A DNA stretch of 64,000 bases. Source: Stomorhina lunata. Lineage: Eukaryota > Arthropoda > Insecta > Diptera > Rhiniidae. The notes under the pieces were generated by a model that worked only from the letters and a program-made list of their open reading frames with translations, searched no databases and had not been told where the DNA came from. The stretch covers positions 79,466,899 through 79,530,898 of the forward strand of contig OW121740.1 in NCBI GenBank assembly GCA_933228675.1, written 5' to 3'. Positions 44,703 to 56,658 of this stretch are shown here, piece after piece. Made by a program: the position numbers and the translations under genes. Each line of letters begins with the position of its first letter. Within the stretch, counting starts at the first letter, position 1.

Positions 44703-45050
44703 TAACAATTAAAGATCCAACTGTAAATGGCAAAGATATAACGAAAAATGTATTTTGGTGACCCCAATGTGCGGCAAAAACAAAAATTCGTTGTTTTTAA
44801 TAGTTCGGTTGGAATTATCGAAAAACTTCCTTAGTAAAAGTTTGACGATTTTTTAAGACCTTTAATTTTCTGATATTAGAAAGATACATTAGGGCAATAG
44901 GAACTGAGGTCTGATGGATAAATGCTAGAACCGAATATATGAGACCAATGACTATTAAAACAAAATATTGGCCTTTAAGATCCGACTGTAAATGCCGAAG
45001 ATATAACGAAAAATGTATTTTGGCGACCGCAATGTGCATCGAAATTTTTT
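44703..45050 (-). repeat. Right arm, second part
   Basis: Two related units contain ATAACGAAAAATGTATTTTG at 44737 and about 45007. They are inverted relative to 40134..40480. The unit carries AGACCAATGACTATTAAAAC and CCGACTGTAAATGCCG. Confidence 0.65.
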
Positions 45051-45059
45051 TTCAAAACT

Positions 45060-45876
45060 GTCTCAAAGCAATACTTTATATTCGGTGGTTTACGGGCGAC
45101 TTTTTTTCGAGACTCCCTAATGTCTGATGGCGATTTGCTGTAGGGTGTGCTATTATTGCTTGTAGAAATTCACGAATTGAGCTCATTGGATTTGGCGAAG
45201 TTTGCTTCTTTGGGGCACGATTAAACGTATCTACAAAACGCCCAACTTGCCCATTTGATTGAGGGTGAAATGGGGCAGTGAAAATATGCTCGATTCCTCT
45301 AGTTCTGCAGAAATTAGAAAAATCTTGTGAAGAAAATTGAGTACCATTATCACTCACCAAAGTTACAGGCCATTCAAAGTGTGAGAAAAATTCATCGGGA
45401 CAGTCAATGACACTGGCTGATGTCATTGATTTTAGCTGGAAGACTTCAGGCCACTTTGGGCATGAATCCACAACCAATAGGTATGTCTTTTGATCTACAT
45501 GACCACCTAGGTCAACGTATATACGTTCCATAGACTTTTGAGCAGTAGGCCATGGCTGAAGAGTGGTTCGTAACGACGATTTAGCTGTGGAGGCGCATGT
45601 TGTACATTCTTTGATAAACTTCTTGACGTCTTTGTCTATATTGGGCCAGTAGACATAGCTTCGTGCTAGGGCTTTGGTTCTTACTATAAATTGATGTCCT
45701 TTATGTAGTTGTTTGAGGACCCGTTGACGTAAGCTTGAAGGAATGACGATTCGATCTTGATAGAGTAAGCAATCGTCTATGCACAAACTGTCTTTTCGAT
45801 GATAAAAAATATTTTCTTCTTGAGACATAACTTTTGGCCAGGAAGTTTTTAAATATTTTATTACATTTTGTAACAA
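45060..45876 (-). pseudogene. Gypsy integrase, catalytic E replaced
   Basis: Minus strand, 266 open codons. The zinc-binding N-terminus (LKQLHKGHQFIVRTKALARS then KFIKECTTC) leads to the core: first D in ERIYVDLGGHVD, second D in TLVSDNGTQFSSQDFSNF, then FTAPFHPQSNGQVGRFVDTF. In active gypsy integrases this box is QAER; here the E is G, so the DDE triad is incomplete. The C-terminus runs into TPYSKSPSD in another frame and stops near 45060, where unrelated repeat sequence begins. Confidence 0.85.
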
Positions 45877-45916
45877 AACATCTTTTTGGGTTACTATGTA
45901 TGTGATGGGTAAAACA

Positions 45917-47014
45917 TTAATGTTTTCGTGTATTAATTATTTTACACCCGCTACAAGTTTTGCGCAGGCTATAATAACATCTTCTCGGGTTTTTGCTTTG
46001 TGTTGACCAATCTAGACAGGATATCAGCACATCCGAATTGATCTGTACATAACTCAAATCAAAATCATAAGATATCAAGGTTAATGCCCAAAGTTGTAAT
46101 CGGCTTGCTGTGTGCGGTGGTATACCCTTTTTACTGTCAAATATTGCCAATAATGGTTAATGTCCACAAAACATTTTTTGAAACCTTTTTACTGCAAAAA
46201 CGAGAGCCAGCCCTTCCTTTTCTATTTGGAAGTAATTACGCTCTGCTGGTGTCTTGATATGGGTGGCAAATGAAGGCACATATGACGATGTTAGCGGCGT
46301 CTGTGGCTACCTTATTTGGAAGAAGCGGATTGTAGTGAGTGAGCATCAACTCTGAAGACAAAATATTTTTAAATTGTTCGAAAGATTCCTGACAATCTTT
46401 GTTCCAATGCCATTCACAATCACGTTTTAAAAGATCATCTAATGGAGCTCTTAGTTGACGCATTTTACGAATAAATTTCCCGTAGTAGTTTACAGCACCT
46501 TAAAATGACCTTAGTTCGGACAAGTTGGTTGGTGCGGGCATTTTTAATATTGAAGAAATTTTACCAGGATCGGGCCTAATGCCACTACCATCCACTTTGT
46601 ATTTAAGGTATGTGCACGTACGGGAAAAGAATCTGTATTTTTAAAAATTTCCTGTAAGGTTGTAGTTTTCGAAACGTGAGAAAACTTCGTTGACAGCAAT
46701 TTTGTTCTCTTTTATTGATGGCGTTGCTATGATGACGTCATCAAGGCATATTGAATACCAAAAAGAATTGTCTCCATCGCTTTTTGAAAAGCACCAGGCG
46801 CTGACTTGACTCCAGGAACCAATCGATTAAATGTAAAAAGACCGTATATACGTACCTTGCCGTTTGCTTTCTTAACAACCAAAATTGGTGCCGCCCATCT
46901 AGAATAACTTACAGGTGTTATGATATTAGCCTGCTCTAGGCGATGAAGTTCGTTGTCAACTTGTTGTAGTGCTGCGTAAGCGACCGGTCTTTTGGATTTG
47001 AATATCGTTTTCAC
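45917..47014 (-). pseudogene. Gypsy reverse transcriptase/RNase H, fragmented
   Basis: RT start PVAYAALQQVDNELHRLEQA then YSRWAAPILVVKKANGKVRI. A deletion removes the segment with the first catalytic D; the frame resumes at GVKSAPGAFQKAMETILFGI and loses the YLDD box by frameshift after QYALMTSS. The thumb/RNase H start reads QLRAPLDDLLKRDCEWHWNK and LTHYNPLLPNKVATDA (46463-46236). The RNase H tail is FDSKKGIPPHTASRLQLWAL (46150-45917). Stops and frameshifts are many. Confidence 0.8.
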
Positions 47015-47034
47015 ATTATTCTTTAATTTTAAGC

Positions 47035-47780
47035 TTACCTTGAATTAAAAACAATGACCAGGTTGATAAGCAAAAACTTTAGGAAATTTGGTCTTGATGT
47101 GTCCAATTTCCATAGTGTTGATGTTGTTGCAAATTGATTCGATTGGTAGACTAAAAATTCAAGTTGTTCCATTATGTCGGTACCCATTACATTCAAATGT
47201 TTGAGTTGTGATACGAAAAGTGTTGCGAAAATATGCTTTTCTTTAAATACAACCTCTGCTTCACACTGACCGATAAGTTCGAGAACATGACCTGACGCGT
47301 CTCTAGCTGTTTGAATTGGTTTTGTTTGCATGGGCTTATCTATTTTAATCTAAACATTTTTTGATATAATGGTAATATCTGCACTAGTATCAAACTGCAG
47401 TTGTTGTTTGACACCGTTGATGGTGACTGTGACATGTTTCCTGTTTGCAGCGATGCTACTGAGGGCGTTTAAATTCGCTTGAAAATTTCTGTTATGTTTC
47501 TCTTACATTTCTGGGAGATTGATTGTGTTCGCTGTGAAGAGAAACAGGAACAATATCCCCCTTTATGTCCAACAACTTTGCATTGTTCGCATTTGGGATT
47601 TGTGTAGTTACAGTTTTTAACAAACTGCATTCCTACGCACTGCCAACATGGCCGCTTTGGTTTTTCATTTAGCACCTTGTTTTTGTAATTCCATCTTACC
47701 TTAGATTTGTGATCTACAGAGTTAACGGCATTGATTGAACTCTGCTCAACAACAGCAGCATCTCGTTTTAAATTCAGCAT
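47035..47780 (-). pseudogene. Gypsy nucleocapsid and protease region
   Basis: The zinc-knuckle part at 47780-47469 has CWQCVGMQFVKNC and CEQCKVVGHKGGYC, characteristic of one insect gypsy group. The protease region to 47035 has LELIGQCEAEVVFKEKHIFA and LKHLNVMGTDIMEQLEF; the catalytic DTGA-like box lies between the two in a shifted frame (FDTSADITI at about 47380). The capsid part is missing. Confidence 0.75.
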
Positions 47781-47996
47781 ACTTCTGTTATCATTTTGTC
47801 TATTGTAAATGACACCTCTAAAAAGTTTAACAAACGGGCTCTTATTTCGACGTCATCTGAAGACTGTTAACCTCGAAGGAACTGAACTGAAACTGAATGG
47901 AAATGGCATCACATTGTTTATGTGTCAGAAAAAAATTTAACTTGCTACAACTGCCGAAGAGTGCATTATAAAGGGCCCCGCAGACGTCGTTATTTT
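47781..47996. other. Gypsy border, nothing recognised
   Basis: Probably decayed gag sequence. CTCGAAGGAACTGAACTG near 47871 is coding-like but cannot be assigned. Confidence 0.3.
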
Positions 47997-48500
47997 TGCA
48001 CAGTTTTTACAGTACGGTGCTGTTGTATGTAACGCATAGAACTATTAGTGTTATATCCAAAAGACTTAGAATCACTTAATGTCGATTTAAAGATGTCTGT
48101 CAATCTAGACGGCTAGCTGAACACCAATGCAAACCTTATAATCAAAGTACTGGTAGTAATTCTAAAGATATTTTGATACAAAATATTATTTAGGTCGTGG
48201 GACTATGGCTATTAAAATTTGTAAAAATCGGTCAATTATTTAGGTCTCAGAATTTGTATTTTTCCAGAAATAGCAGAATATTTTCATGAAATTTAAAACA
48301 AATACTGACTTCGTCTTTATCAAATTTCGTTAAAATCGGTCCATATTTGCACATAGCTCCCATACAAATTATTTTGTTAAAACTCACTAAATGGGACGAA
48401 AATCACTTAAATGCTCTGAAGATACTGACAATTTTTAGTTTATTTGTTACATACGCAATTTTTATAATAACTGGTATCAAATGGCAAAATTTCGTACATA
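47997..48500 (+). mobile_element. INE-1-like element, 5' and middle part
   Basis: GTATGTAACGCATAGAAC, AGACTTAGAATCACTTAATG and TCGATTTAAAGATGTCTGTC parallel the copy at 25899 in order and spacing. The 3' hairpin and tail are missing. Confidence 0.6.
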
Positions 48501-48538
48501 AATGTATATAAATTAGTAATTACATGTATACTTCAATT

Positions 48539-48855
48539 ACATATCGTCGTGCGGGAGTTTATGTGCTCTATCCGCCATTATACACATTTTGAGTTAATGA
48601 TGCCACTTTAGTTTTTCGACCCTAAATTTTTCAAATCTGCAATCCGTTTTCGGCTATCTCGTCTAGTTTCTGAGATAAATAGTATCTGTTTTGTTCTATA
48701 TCCTGCTGTTTTGCTCTATACGCCAAATATATGGTGTAAAATATAAAAATTCTATTGTATAATTTTTTAGAAAAATTAAGTTAAAATTTCAAGATCGATT
48801 TTCTCAAAATGCATTTTGGCGTATAGAGCACATAAACTTCCGCACGACGATATGT
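48539..48855. mobile_element. MITE with TIR ACATATCGTCGTGCGG
   Basis: ATATCGTCGTGCGGGAGTTT at 48541 and AAACTTCCGCACGACGATAT at 48834 are inverted. Pairing continues through ATGTGCTCTAT. About 315 bp, no coding region, duplication unclear. Confidence 0.7.
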
Positions 48856-49005
48856 GTCATTCAATTCATATTCCGTTACTTTTTAATCAGTTTGTTTCAA
48901 AATTTTAGCATTATTTTTTGGCAGTATAGAATTTTGTTTAGCATTTTCTAGCATTATTTTAAAGCCGATTTAGCTGTAAAATATTTTTGGATATGGCCAC
49001 ACTGA

Positions 49006-49047
49006 CAGTAAATAATAAAGTAATGTATTTTTGGTGGTAGGGTTGGC
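49006..49047 (-). repeat. Copy of a 42-bp piece of the gypsy LTR
   Basis: GACAGTAAATAATAAAGTAA and TGTATTTTTGGTGGTAGGG match 37502-37543. Neighbouring sequence differs on both sides, so it is either a solo scrap of the other LTR or a shared short repeat. Confidence 0.5.
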
Positions 49048-49554
49048 TTTTTATTTTCACGCCGATTGTACATAAGACATTTAAATAATGCTAGAAACAA
49101 AATCACGGCTACAGGCTATAACCTGTCAATATTAGGTTATACGCATTCAAATGGGAATACATTTTTTAGCGCCGGCACAGCTACACGACTACCGACTAAC
49201 GTTGTAGCTGTAGCCAAGATTAAACTAATTTCTATTTTAATTGGCGACAATAACAGATTTAGTGCTGTCAACACCATAGAATATTGAAATTAATGAGCGA
49301 TTGAAACCACTTAACTTTATTTACAATAATTACGATGAAGGAAATTGAAATAAACAATTAATATACTTATCAAACATTAATATACAGTACTTGGGCGACC
49401 GAGCCTTGCTCGGAGCTTAATGATAAGCATTTCGAGGCAAAATTTCAAGTTTTCATATATTTTATTTTATAAAGTACTAACCAACTAAAATAAATTTAGA
49501 GAAAAGACGGTACAGAAATATCCAATTAATTTTGAATCATTTAATTCATTTTGT
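49048..49554. other. No gene seen
   Basis: Contains a stem-loop TATAACCT...AGGTTATA at about 49119-49141. No recognised coding sequence. Confidence 0.35.
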
Positions 49555-49817
49555 CCTATCAGCACATGATCAAATGTTTAATATGAATAATTTTGGAAAT
49601 TGGTCACACCGAAACCTCCGTCGACCCATGCGCAGGAGTTTTGCTTAGGATCATAGCCTGATCAAATTCACAGTTTACGATTTAATTATTTTGAGTAATT
49701 TTCAGTGGAGCCACCTGTCGAAAATTAGTAATACCAACTAAAAAACCTTCGTCGGCTCATGTGCAACAACTTTGCTAATCATTGCATGATCAAATGCACA
49801 GCTTACGATTTAATTCA
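49555..49817. repeat. Tandem repeat of about 131 bp, left block
   Basis: About two units. The core is TTTTCAGTGGAGCCACCTGT followed by CAAATGCACAGCTTACGA. The block continues at 55085 after the inserted Helitron-type element. Confidence 0.75.
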
Positions 49818-52800
49818 TCTATATATATAAAACTCTAACGTGACTGACTGACTGACTACTGACTGACTGATTGACTGACTCATCATCGCACAGCCCAAAC
49901 GGCTAAAGCTAGAGAGCTGAAATTTTGACAGCGGGTACCTTTTTCAAAGTATAGATCCACTAAGACGGGATTTTTGGAAATTCGGCCTCTAAGGGGGTAA
50001 AAAGGGGTAAAAAAGGGAAAAATTAGTAATGCTGTATCTCCGGAAGTAAACGTCATAGGCCCGAAATTGAAATTGCGTTGGGATCAGCTGCAAAAATAAG
50101 TAGACACGTGTTTGGTACTTTTTAGCAGATGGGACAAATAGGGGGTAAAAAGGGTAAAAATGAAATGTTGGTACTTTTTTAAACCCATGTGTATCTTTTG
50201 AACCAATCAACAGAGTAACAAAATTCAAAACGGAGCCGGTAAACAAGAAAAAAATATTAGACACGTGTTTGGTACTTTCTTGATTCAGGGTTCAAAAAGG
50301 GGGAAAAGCGGGAAAAAAAATTTAGGGTAGGTCCATTTTTCTTTTTCTTTGTATTTGACTTGAACGAATAAAGCTACCAATAAAATTTATTGGGAGGTCG
50401 ATTGCCCAGTACAAAATATTAAATACGTGTTTGGTACTTTTTTCAATTAAAAGGGTAAAAAAGGGAAAAATCGGTAACATTATATCTCCTTAACCAACAG
50501 CGATATAAGCAAAAATTAAATTGGCTTGAGATTAGCACTAAAAATTAAGGGACACGTGTTCGGTACTTTTTTGAAAATCGGCCGCCTAGCGGGCAAAACA
50601 GGGTAGAAAAGGGAGAAATTAGTAACATCATATCTCCGAAACCAACATAGACAGAAACAAACTTGAAATTGGATTTGAATCGCCTAGAAAAATAAGGGGA
50701 CACGTGTTTGGTACTTTTTTGAAAATCCCACTAATAAGGATAAAAAAGGGTAAAAACTATATTTTGGTACTTTTTTATACCCATATGTATCTTTTGAACT
50801 AATAAACATAGAAACACATTTTATATCGCAATCGATAGATATTAAAAAAAACTAAATACGTATTTGGTACTTTTACGATTAATGGGGTACAAAAGGGTAA
50901 AAAAAGGGAAAATATTCAAGGATAGGTTTTTTGGTTTTTAGCCATGGATATCTTTAAGGCTAATGAAGCCAGAAGTATAATTTATTGACTGGTCGATGGA
51001 CATTGAAAAAAATAAACTACAAGTTTGGTACTTTTTTTTAATTTTGGGGGTAAAAATCTGTAAAGTATATCTTCTAAACCAAAAGTGATAGAAACAAAAA
51101 CTAAATTGGTCTGAGATCGGCACTTAAAACCAAGGGACACGTGTTCGGTACTTTTATGAAATTCAACCTCCTAGAAGGTAAAACAGAGTAGAAAAGGGAG
51201 AAATCAGAAACATCATATCTCCGAAACCAATACAAAGTTGAAATTGGATTTAAATCGACTAGAAAAATAAGGGGACACGTGTTTGGTACTTTTTTGAAAA
51301 TGGCACCAATAAGAATGAAAAAGGGTAAAAACTATATTTTGGTACTTTTTTTAACCCATATGTATCTTTTGAACTAATAAACATAGAAACATATTTTATA
51401 TCGCAACTGATAGATATTAAAAAAGAACTAAATACGTATTTGGTACTTTTGCGATTAATGGGGTACAAAAGGGTAAAAAAGGGAATATATTCAAGGATAG
51501 GTTTTTTGCTTTTTAGCCATGGATATCTTTTAGGCCAATGAAGTTAGAAGTATAATTTATTGACTGGTAGATTTACATTGAAAAGAAATAAGCTACGTAT
51601 TTGGTACTTTTTTTAATTTTGGGGGTAAAAATCGGTAAAGTATATCTTCTAAACCAAAAGTGATAGAAACAAAAACTAAATTGGTCTGAGATTGGCACTT
51701 AAAATTAAGGAACACATATTCGGTACTTTTTTGAAGTTCAACCTCTTAGAAGGTAAAACAGGGTAGAAAAGGGAGAAATTAGTAACATCATATCTCCGAA
51801 ACCAACATCGATGCAAACAAAGTTGAAATTGGATTTGAATCGGCTAGGAAAATAAGGAGACACGTGCTTGGTACTTTTTTGGAAATGGCACTAATAAGGA
51901 TAAAAAAGGGTAAAAACTATATTTTGGTACTTTTTTCAACTAATATGTATCTTTTGAACTAATAAACATAGAAACATAATTTATATCGTAACAGATAGAT
52001 ATTAAAAAACAATTAAATACGTATTTGGAATTTTTGCGATTAATGGGGTACAAAAGGGTAAAAAAGGGAAAATATTTAAGGGTAGGTTTTTTGTTTTTAG
52101 CTATGGATATCTTTTAGGCTAATGAAGCCAGAAGTATAATTTATTGACTGGTCGATTGACAAAGAAAAAATAAAATACATTTTTGGTACTTTTTTTAATT
52201 TTGGGGGTAAAAATATATCTTCTAAATCAAAAGTGATAGAAACAAAAACTAAATTAGTCTGAGATCAGCACTAAAAATTAAGGGACACGTGTTCGGTACT
52301 TTTTTAAAATTCGACCTTTTAAAGGGTAAAGCAGGGTAGAAAAGGGAGAAATTAGTAACATCATATCTCCGAAACTAGCACTGATGCAAACGAAGTTTAA
52401 ATTGGATTTGAATCGGATAAAAAAATAAATGGTCACTTATTTGGTACTATTTCAAAAATGGTACTAATAAGAATAAAAACGGGTAAAAACTATATTTTGG
52501 TACTTTTTTAACCCATATATATCTTTTGAACTAATAAACATAGAAACATAATTTATATCGCAACTGATAGGCATTAAAAAACTATTAAACACGTATTTTG
52601 CGATTAATGTGAACCAAAAGGGTAAAAAAAGGGAAAATATTCAAGAGTAGGTTTTTTGCTTTTTAGCTAAGAATATCTTTTCGGCTAATGAAGCCAGAAG
52701 GATAATTTATTGGCTGGTAAATTGACACTGAAAAAAGTAAAATAAGTGTCTTTTACTTTTTTAATTTTGGGGGTAAAAATCGGTAAAAATATATCTTCTT

Positions 52801-55084
52801 AGCCAAAAGTGATAGAAACAAAAACTAAATCGGTCTAAAATCGGCACTTTAAATTAAGGGACATGTATTCGGTACTTTTTTCTTTAATTCGGCCGTTTTG
52901 GGGTTAAAACAGGGAAAAAATGGGAAATATTAGTAACGTCATATCTCCGAAATTCAAAACGATAGGAATAGAGTTGAAATTTGCTTCAGATGGGCTGAAA
53001 AAAAACGAGAAACGTATTTGGTACTTTTTTGAATATGGTACTAATAAGGGTAAAAAAGGGCAAAAACTATATTTTGGTACTTTTTTTGAACCCATACGTA
53101 TCTTTTGAAATAACAAACATAGAGAAACAGTAAACGTCACAATTGATAAGTAACAAAGAATTATTAGACACGTATTTGGTACTTTTACGATAATTGAGGT
53201 AAAAAAGATAAAAACTGGGAAATATTCAAGGGTAGGTTTTTAACTAATGAAGCCAGAACTATAATTTACAGACGGGTGGATTCATATTGAAAAAGTAAAT
53301 TGAAAAAAATTGAAAAAGAAAATGGATAAATTAGTAACATCATATCTCCGAAATTTACATCGTTAGAAACAAAGTTGAATTTGGATTTGGATCATCTTGC
53401 AAAAAAAAGGGACACGAGTTTGGTACTTTTTTGGAAATGGAACTAATAAGGGAGAAAAAGGGAAAAAACTATATTTTGGTACTTTATTAACCCTATAAGT
53501 ATCTCTTGAACTAATAAACATAAATACTCAATTTACATCACAATTGATAAGGACTAACAAAAATTAAGAAGGTGCTTCGCGCTTTTACGATAAATGAGGC
53601 GCAAAAGAGTAAAAACTTTGAATATCATTTAAACAAATAAAGCCAGAAGTATAATTTACAGACAGGTCTATTCACATTGCAGAAGTATAAGACACGCGAT
53701 TGATTCCTTTTTTTAATTTTCGGAGTAAAAATGGGGAAAATCGGTAACGTAATATCTTCTAAATCAAAAGTGATAGAAACAAAGATTAAATTGGTCTATG
53801 ATCAGCATTAAAAATTAAAGGGCACGGGTTCGGTATTTTTTTTTTTAATTTGGCCGCTTATGGTTAAAACAGGCTAGAAAATGTATAAATTATATAATCG
53901 GCTAGAAAAAGAAAGGGACATGTTCTGTACTTTTTTTTGGAAACGGCACTAATAAGGGTAAAAACTATATTTTTGTACTTTTTTTAACCCATACGTATCT
54001 TTTGAACTTATAAACATAAAGACTCACTTTATGCCACAATCAAAAAGTATTAACAAAATATTAAACATGTGCTTGGTACTTTTACGATAAATGGGGTTCC
54101 AAAAGGTGAAAACGGGAAAATATTCATTTAAGCTAATGAAGTCAGAAGTATAAATTAGAGATGTGTCAATCAAAGGGGTAAAAAAGGGAAAAATCGATGA
54201 CATTATATCTTCTAAACCTAATGGATGGAAACAAACACTAAAATGGTCTAAGATCAGCCCTAAAAATTAAGGGACTTTTCAGTACTTTTTGCAAATTAAA
54301 CAGTTTTGGGGTTAAAATAGGGTAAAAATAAAAACATTAGTAAAGTTATATCTCTGATACTAATACCGACAGAAAAAAATTTAAATTGGATTTAGATCGA
54401 ATAGAAAAATAAAAAGTCATGTTTTTAGTAGGTACTTTTCGTAAATGAGCTAAAAATAGGGAATCAAAAGGATAAAAACTAAATTTTGGTACTTTTTTGA
54501 CCCATATATAATTTTTGAATCAATTATTATAGAAACAAAATTTATACCGCAATCGAAAATAACAAAAACGGGTCAAAAATTTAAAGATAGGTTTTTTCCT
54601 TTTAAACTGTGCATGTTGTTTAAATCAATAAAATAATAAATAAATCAATGATTTATGGACTGTTCTATTGACATTGAAGAAATATGTGACAGGTGTTTGG
54701 TATTTTTTTCAATTAACAAAAATGGAGTTAAGATCAGCAATAAAAATATTAGGACATGTATCCGGATTTTTTTTTTTTTTTTAATTTGGCTGATCAGGGG
54801 CAAACAACGGGTAAAAAAGGAAACTTTTGTAAAATATTCAAAATCAAAAGCGACACGAACAAGATTTAAATTGGGTTAGCAAAATAAGGGAGGCGTGTGT
54901 AGTACTTTTTTGAAAATGTAGAGGGTAGGTACTTATTTTGTCCTATATGTATCTTAAGAACCAATAAGTATTTAATTTAATTTATATCGGAATTGATAAA
55001 TAAGTGAAAAAGTTATTTTGGTAAATTTTGTAACTTTGTCAATTCAAATGGTGCCGCTAACGAAGTAGCGGGTTATAAAGCTAG
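49818..55084 (+). mobile_element. Helitron-type element of 5.27 kb carrying a large tandem array
   Basis: It starts TCTATATATATAAAACTC and ends with the hairpin CCGCTA-ACGAAG-TAGCGG, nine bases, then CTAG. It sits between A (49817) and T (55085) with no duplication. Because the target is a tandem repeat, the empty site can be read in neighbouring units (GATTTAACTCATTTTTAGTA), which confirms both borders to the base. The 5' part has TGACTGACTGACTGAC and CAGCCCAAACGGCTAAAGCT, common in insect elements of this kind. It has no Rep/helicase gene; nearly all of it is the array below. Confidence 0.88.
49990..54970 (+). repeat. Higher-order tandem array, unit about 580 bp made of about 145-bp subunits
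   Basis: ATCATATCTCCGAAACC-type anchors lie at 50031, 50626, 51211, 51786, 52359 and 52937, giving steps of 595, 585, 575, 573 and 578. Later units (53338 onward) are shorter and decayed. Each unit has four or five TTTGGTACTTTT cores, preceded by GACACGTG, TATAT, AATACGTA or AACTACAAG. GGGTAAAAAAGGG blocks follow. The open frames on the minus strand here are repeat translations, not genes. Confidence 0.88.
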
Positions 55085-55490
55085 TTTTGTATAATTTTCA
55101 GTGGCGCCACCTGTCGAAAATTGTTCATAACAACTAAGAAACCTTCGCCAGCTCATGTGCAAGAACTTTACTAAAGATCAAAGCCTAATCAAATGCAGAG
55201 TTTGTGATTTAACTCATTTTTAGTAATTTTCAGTGGCGCCACCTGTCGGAAATTGTTCATTCCAATTAAAAAACCTTTGCCGGCTCATTTGCAATAACTT
55301 CGCTAAATATCATAGCAAGATCAAATGCACAGTTTACGATTTAATTAATTTTGAGTAATTTTCAGTGGCGCCCGCCACCTGTCGAAAATTATTAATACCA
55401 ACTTAAAAACCTTCGTCGCCTCACGCGCAACAACTTTAGCTAAAGATCATTGCATGAGCATAACATGGTTAAATGCATAGTTTACTATTC
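55085..55490. repeat. Tandem repeat of about 131 bp, right block
   Basis: Three units with TTTTCAGTGGCGCCACCTGT at about 55096, 55228 and 55358. GTGGCGCCAC is a perfect palindrome. The third unit has a CGCC insertion in the core. Confidence 0.8.
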
Positions 55491-56074
55491 TATAACAGAC
55501 ATACAGACAGAAAGACATTAATTTCATTAAAAGTTACAACATTTCCAATTTTCCCCTTTTTATCCCCTAATTTCTAAAAAGTTACATATGCATATTTGGT
55601 ACTTGGTACCAATTGAATTCGGCACTTTTTATAAAAACGCAGTTAACATATTGTTCCTATTCATATTACTTCATGAGGTGTTAAGTTATCAAAATCAAAA
55701 AAGTACCAAATACGTGTTCAATATTTTTCTCACATTTATTGATTGCATTACAAAATTTTTTTCTATATTGTTTGGTTCAAAAGATAAGAGTGGCTTAAAA
55801 ATGGTACCAAAAAACATTTTTACCCTTTTTTACCCCCTATCGGGCATAGATTGAAAAAAGTACCAAGCACCTGTCCACTTATTTTAACAGCTATTCAAAA
55901 CATAATTTAAATTTTGCCTATTGCTTTAGTAGATACACCATTTTCGAAATTTTCCGCTTTTTACCCTCTTAGAGGCAAAGGTTCCAAAATTCCCTTCTTA
56001 CTCGACCTATTCATCAAAAAAGGTACCCACTGTCCAAATTTTATTAAAATCGTTAGAGCCGTTTTCGAGATATC

Positions 56075-56082
<8 letters not shown>
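55491..56082 (-). mobile_element. Helitron-type element fragment, reverse orientation
   Basis: On the minus strand it starts at the TA run and reads ATGGATATCTCGAAAACGGC then AGTGGGTACCTTTTTT; the same order as the 5' part of the 49818 element (GCGGGTACCTTTTTC). TTTGGTAC cores follow. The 3' end with CTAG is missing. Confidence 0.65.
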
Positions 56083-56153
<71 letters not shown>

Positions 56154-56160
56154 TATACAA
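56083..56160. repeat. TA dinucleotide microsatellite
   Basis: About 35 uninterrupted TA units followed by two CATATATATA interruptions. It probably grew from the TCTATATATATA terminus of the reversed Helitron-type copy. Confidence 0.95.
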
Positions 56161-56400
56161 TTATTGCTCGTTTAAGAATATAAGATACAGACAAATTCAT
56201 AATCAAAAATTATGTAGTGTCTATCTACAGTTTTATTCAATATACATTGTTTAGTCTATGGTTATTTAAACACTGCATAAACAGTGTCTAACTCTGCTAA
56301 TACAACTGTCCAACAGCTGTTTATTTTGTTAGTTTTTTTTCAAAAAAAAAAGTCAAACATTTGGAAGAGATAAATTAAAAAATTCAAAATTCCATCGATG
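56161..56400. other. No gene seen
   Basis: AT-rich sequence before the Harbinger fragment; ACAACTGTCCAACAGCTGTT near 56300 is weakly palindromic. Confidence 0.3.
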
Positions 56401-56426
56401 CTTTGGAAGTTTTGAATACTGCTCCA

Positions 56427-56658
56427 ATGAGAAGGAAGTGCTTGCAGAAAGTTTATAGAAAAAGAAAAAACCCATTTCTAATGTACGATGATGAATCCTT
56501 TCGGAAAAGGTACCGATTTTCAAAGGAAAACGCAAAGAAACTAATATCTCTGGTTAAATCAAATCTTAAAACCAAAAAATAAAGGTGGAAGCATTCCGGC
56601 TTTCAGCCAAGCGTTATCTGCTCTCAGGTATCGGGGAAGATACGACGTACAAGTCAAT
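56427..56658 (+). pseudogene. Harbinger transposase N-terminal fragment
   Basis: MRRKCLQKVYRKRKNPFLMY runs on as DDESFRKRYRFSKENAKKLI, the N-terminal wording of PIF/Harbinger transposases (YSDEEFRRRYRF-type). After a stop at about 56580 another frame gives GGSIPAFSQALSALRYRG. The fragment is cut at 56658 by the gypsy LTR, and no catalytic residues are included. It is not the family of the element at 17298. Confidence 0.7.

Noticed and set aside
37054..49047. One complete gypsy element from the LTR at 37.5 kb to the 42-bp match at 49.0 kb
   Set aside because: Strand and domain order fit, but the match at 49006 is too short, lacks the LTR tip and primer site, and the two integrase pieces do not overlap, so the parts are listed separately.
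50000..54970. Several minus-strand open frames of 60-90 codons (for example at 50264, 51468, 53140) with similar Phe/Tyr-rich sequences
   Set aside because: They are translations of the tandem array unit and share its period; no start context or independent conservation.
55096..55370. TGGCGCCAC in the 131-bp repeat as a retroviral-type primer-binding site
   Set aside because: It recurs once per tandem unit, has no LTR beside it, and the match to tRNA 3' ends stops after seven bases.
55961..56206. Frames of alternating Tyr-Ile on both strands
   Set aside because: Translation of the TA microsatellite.
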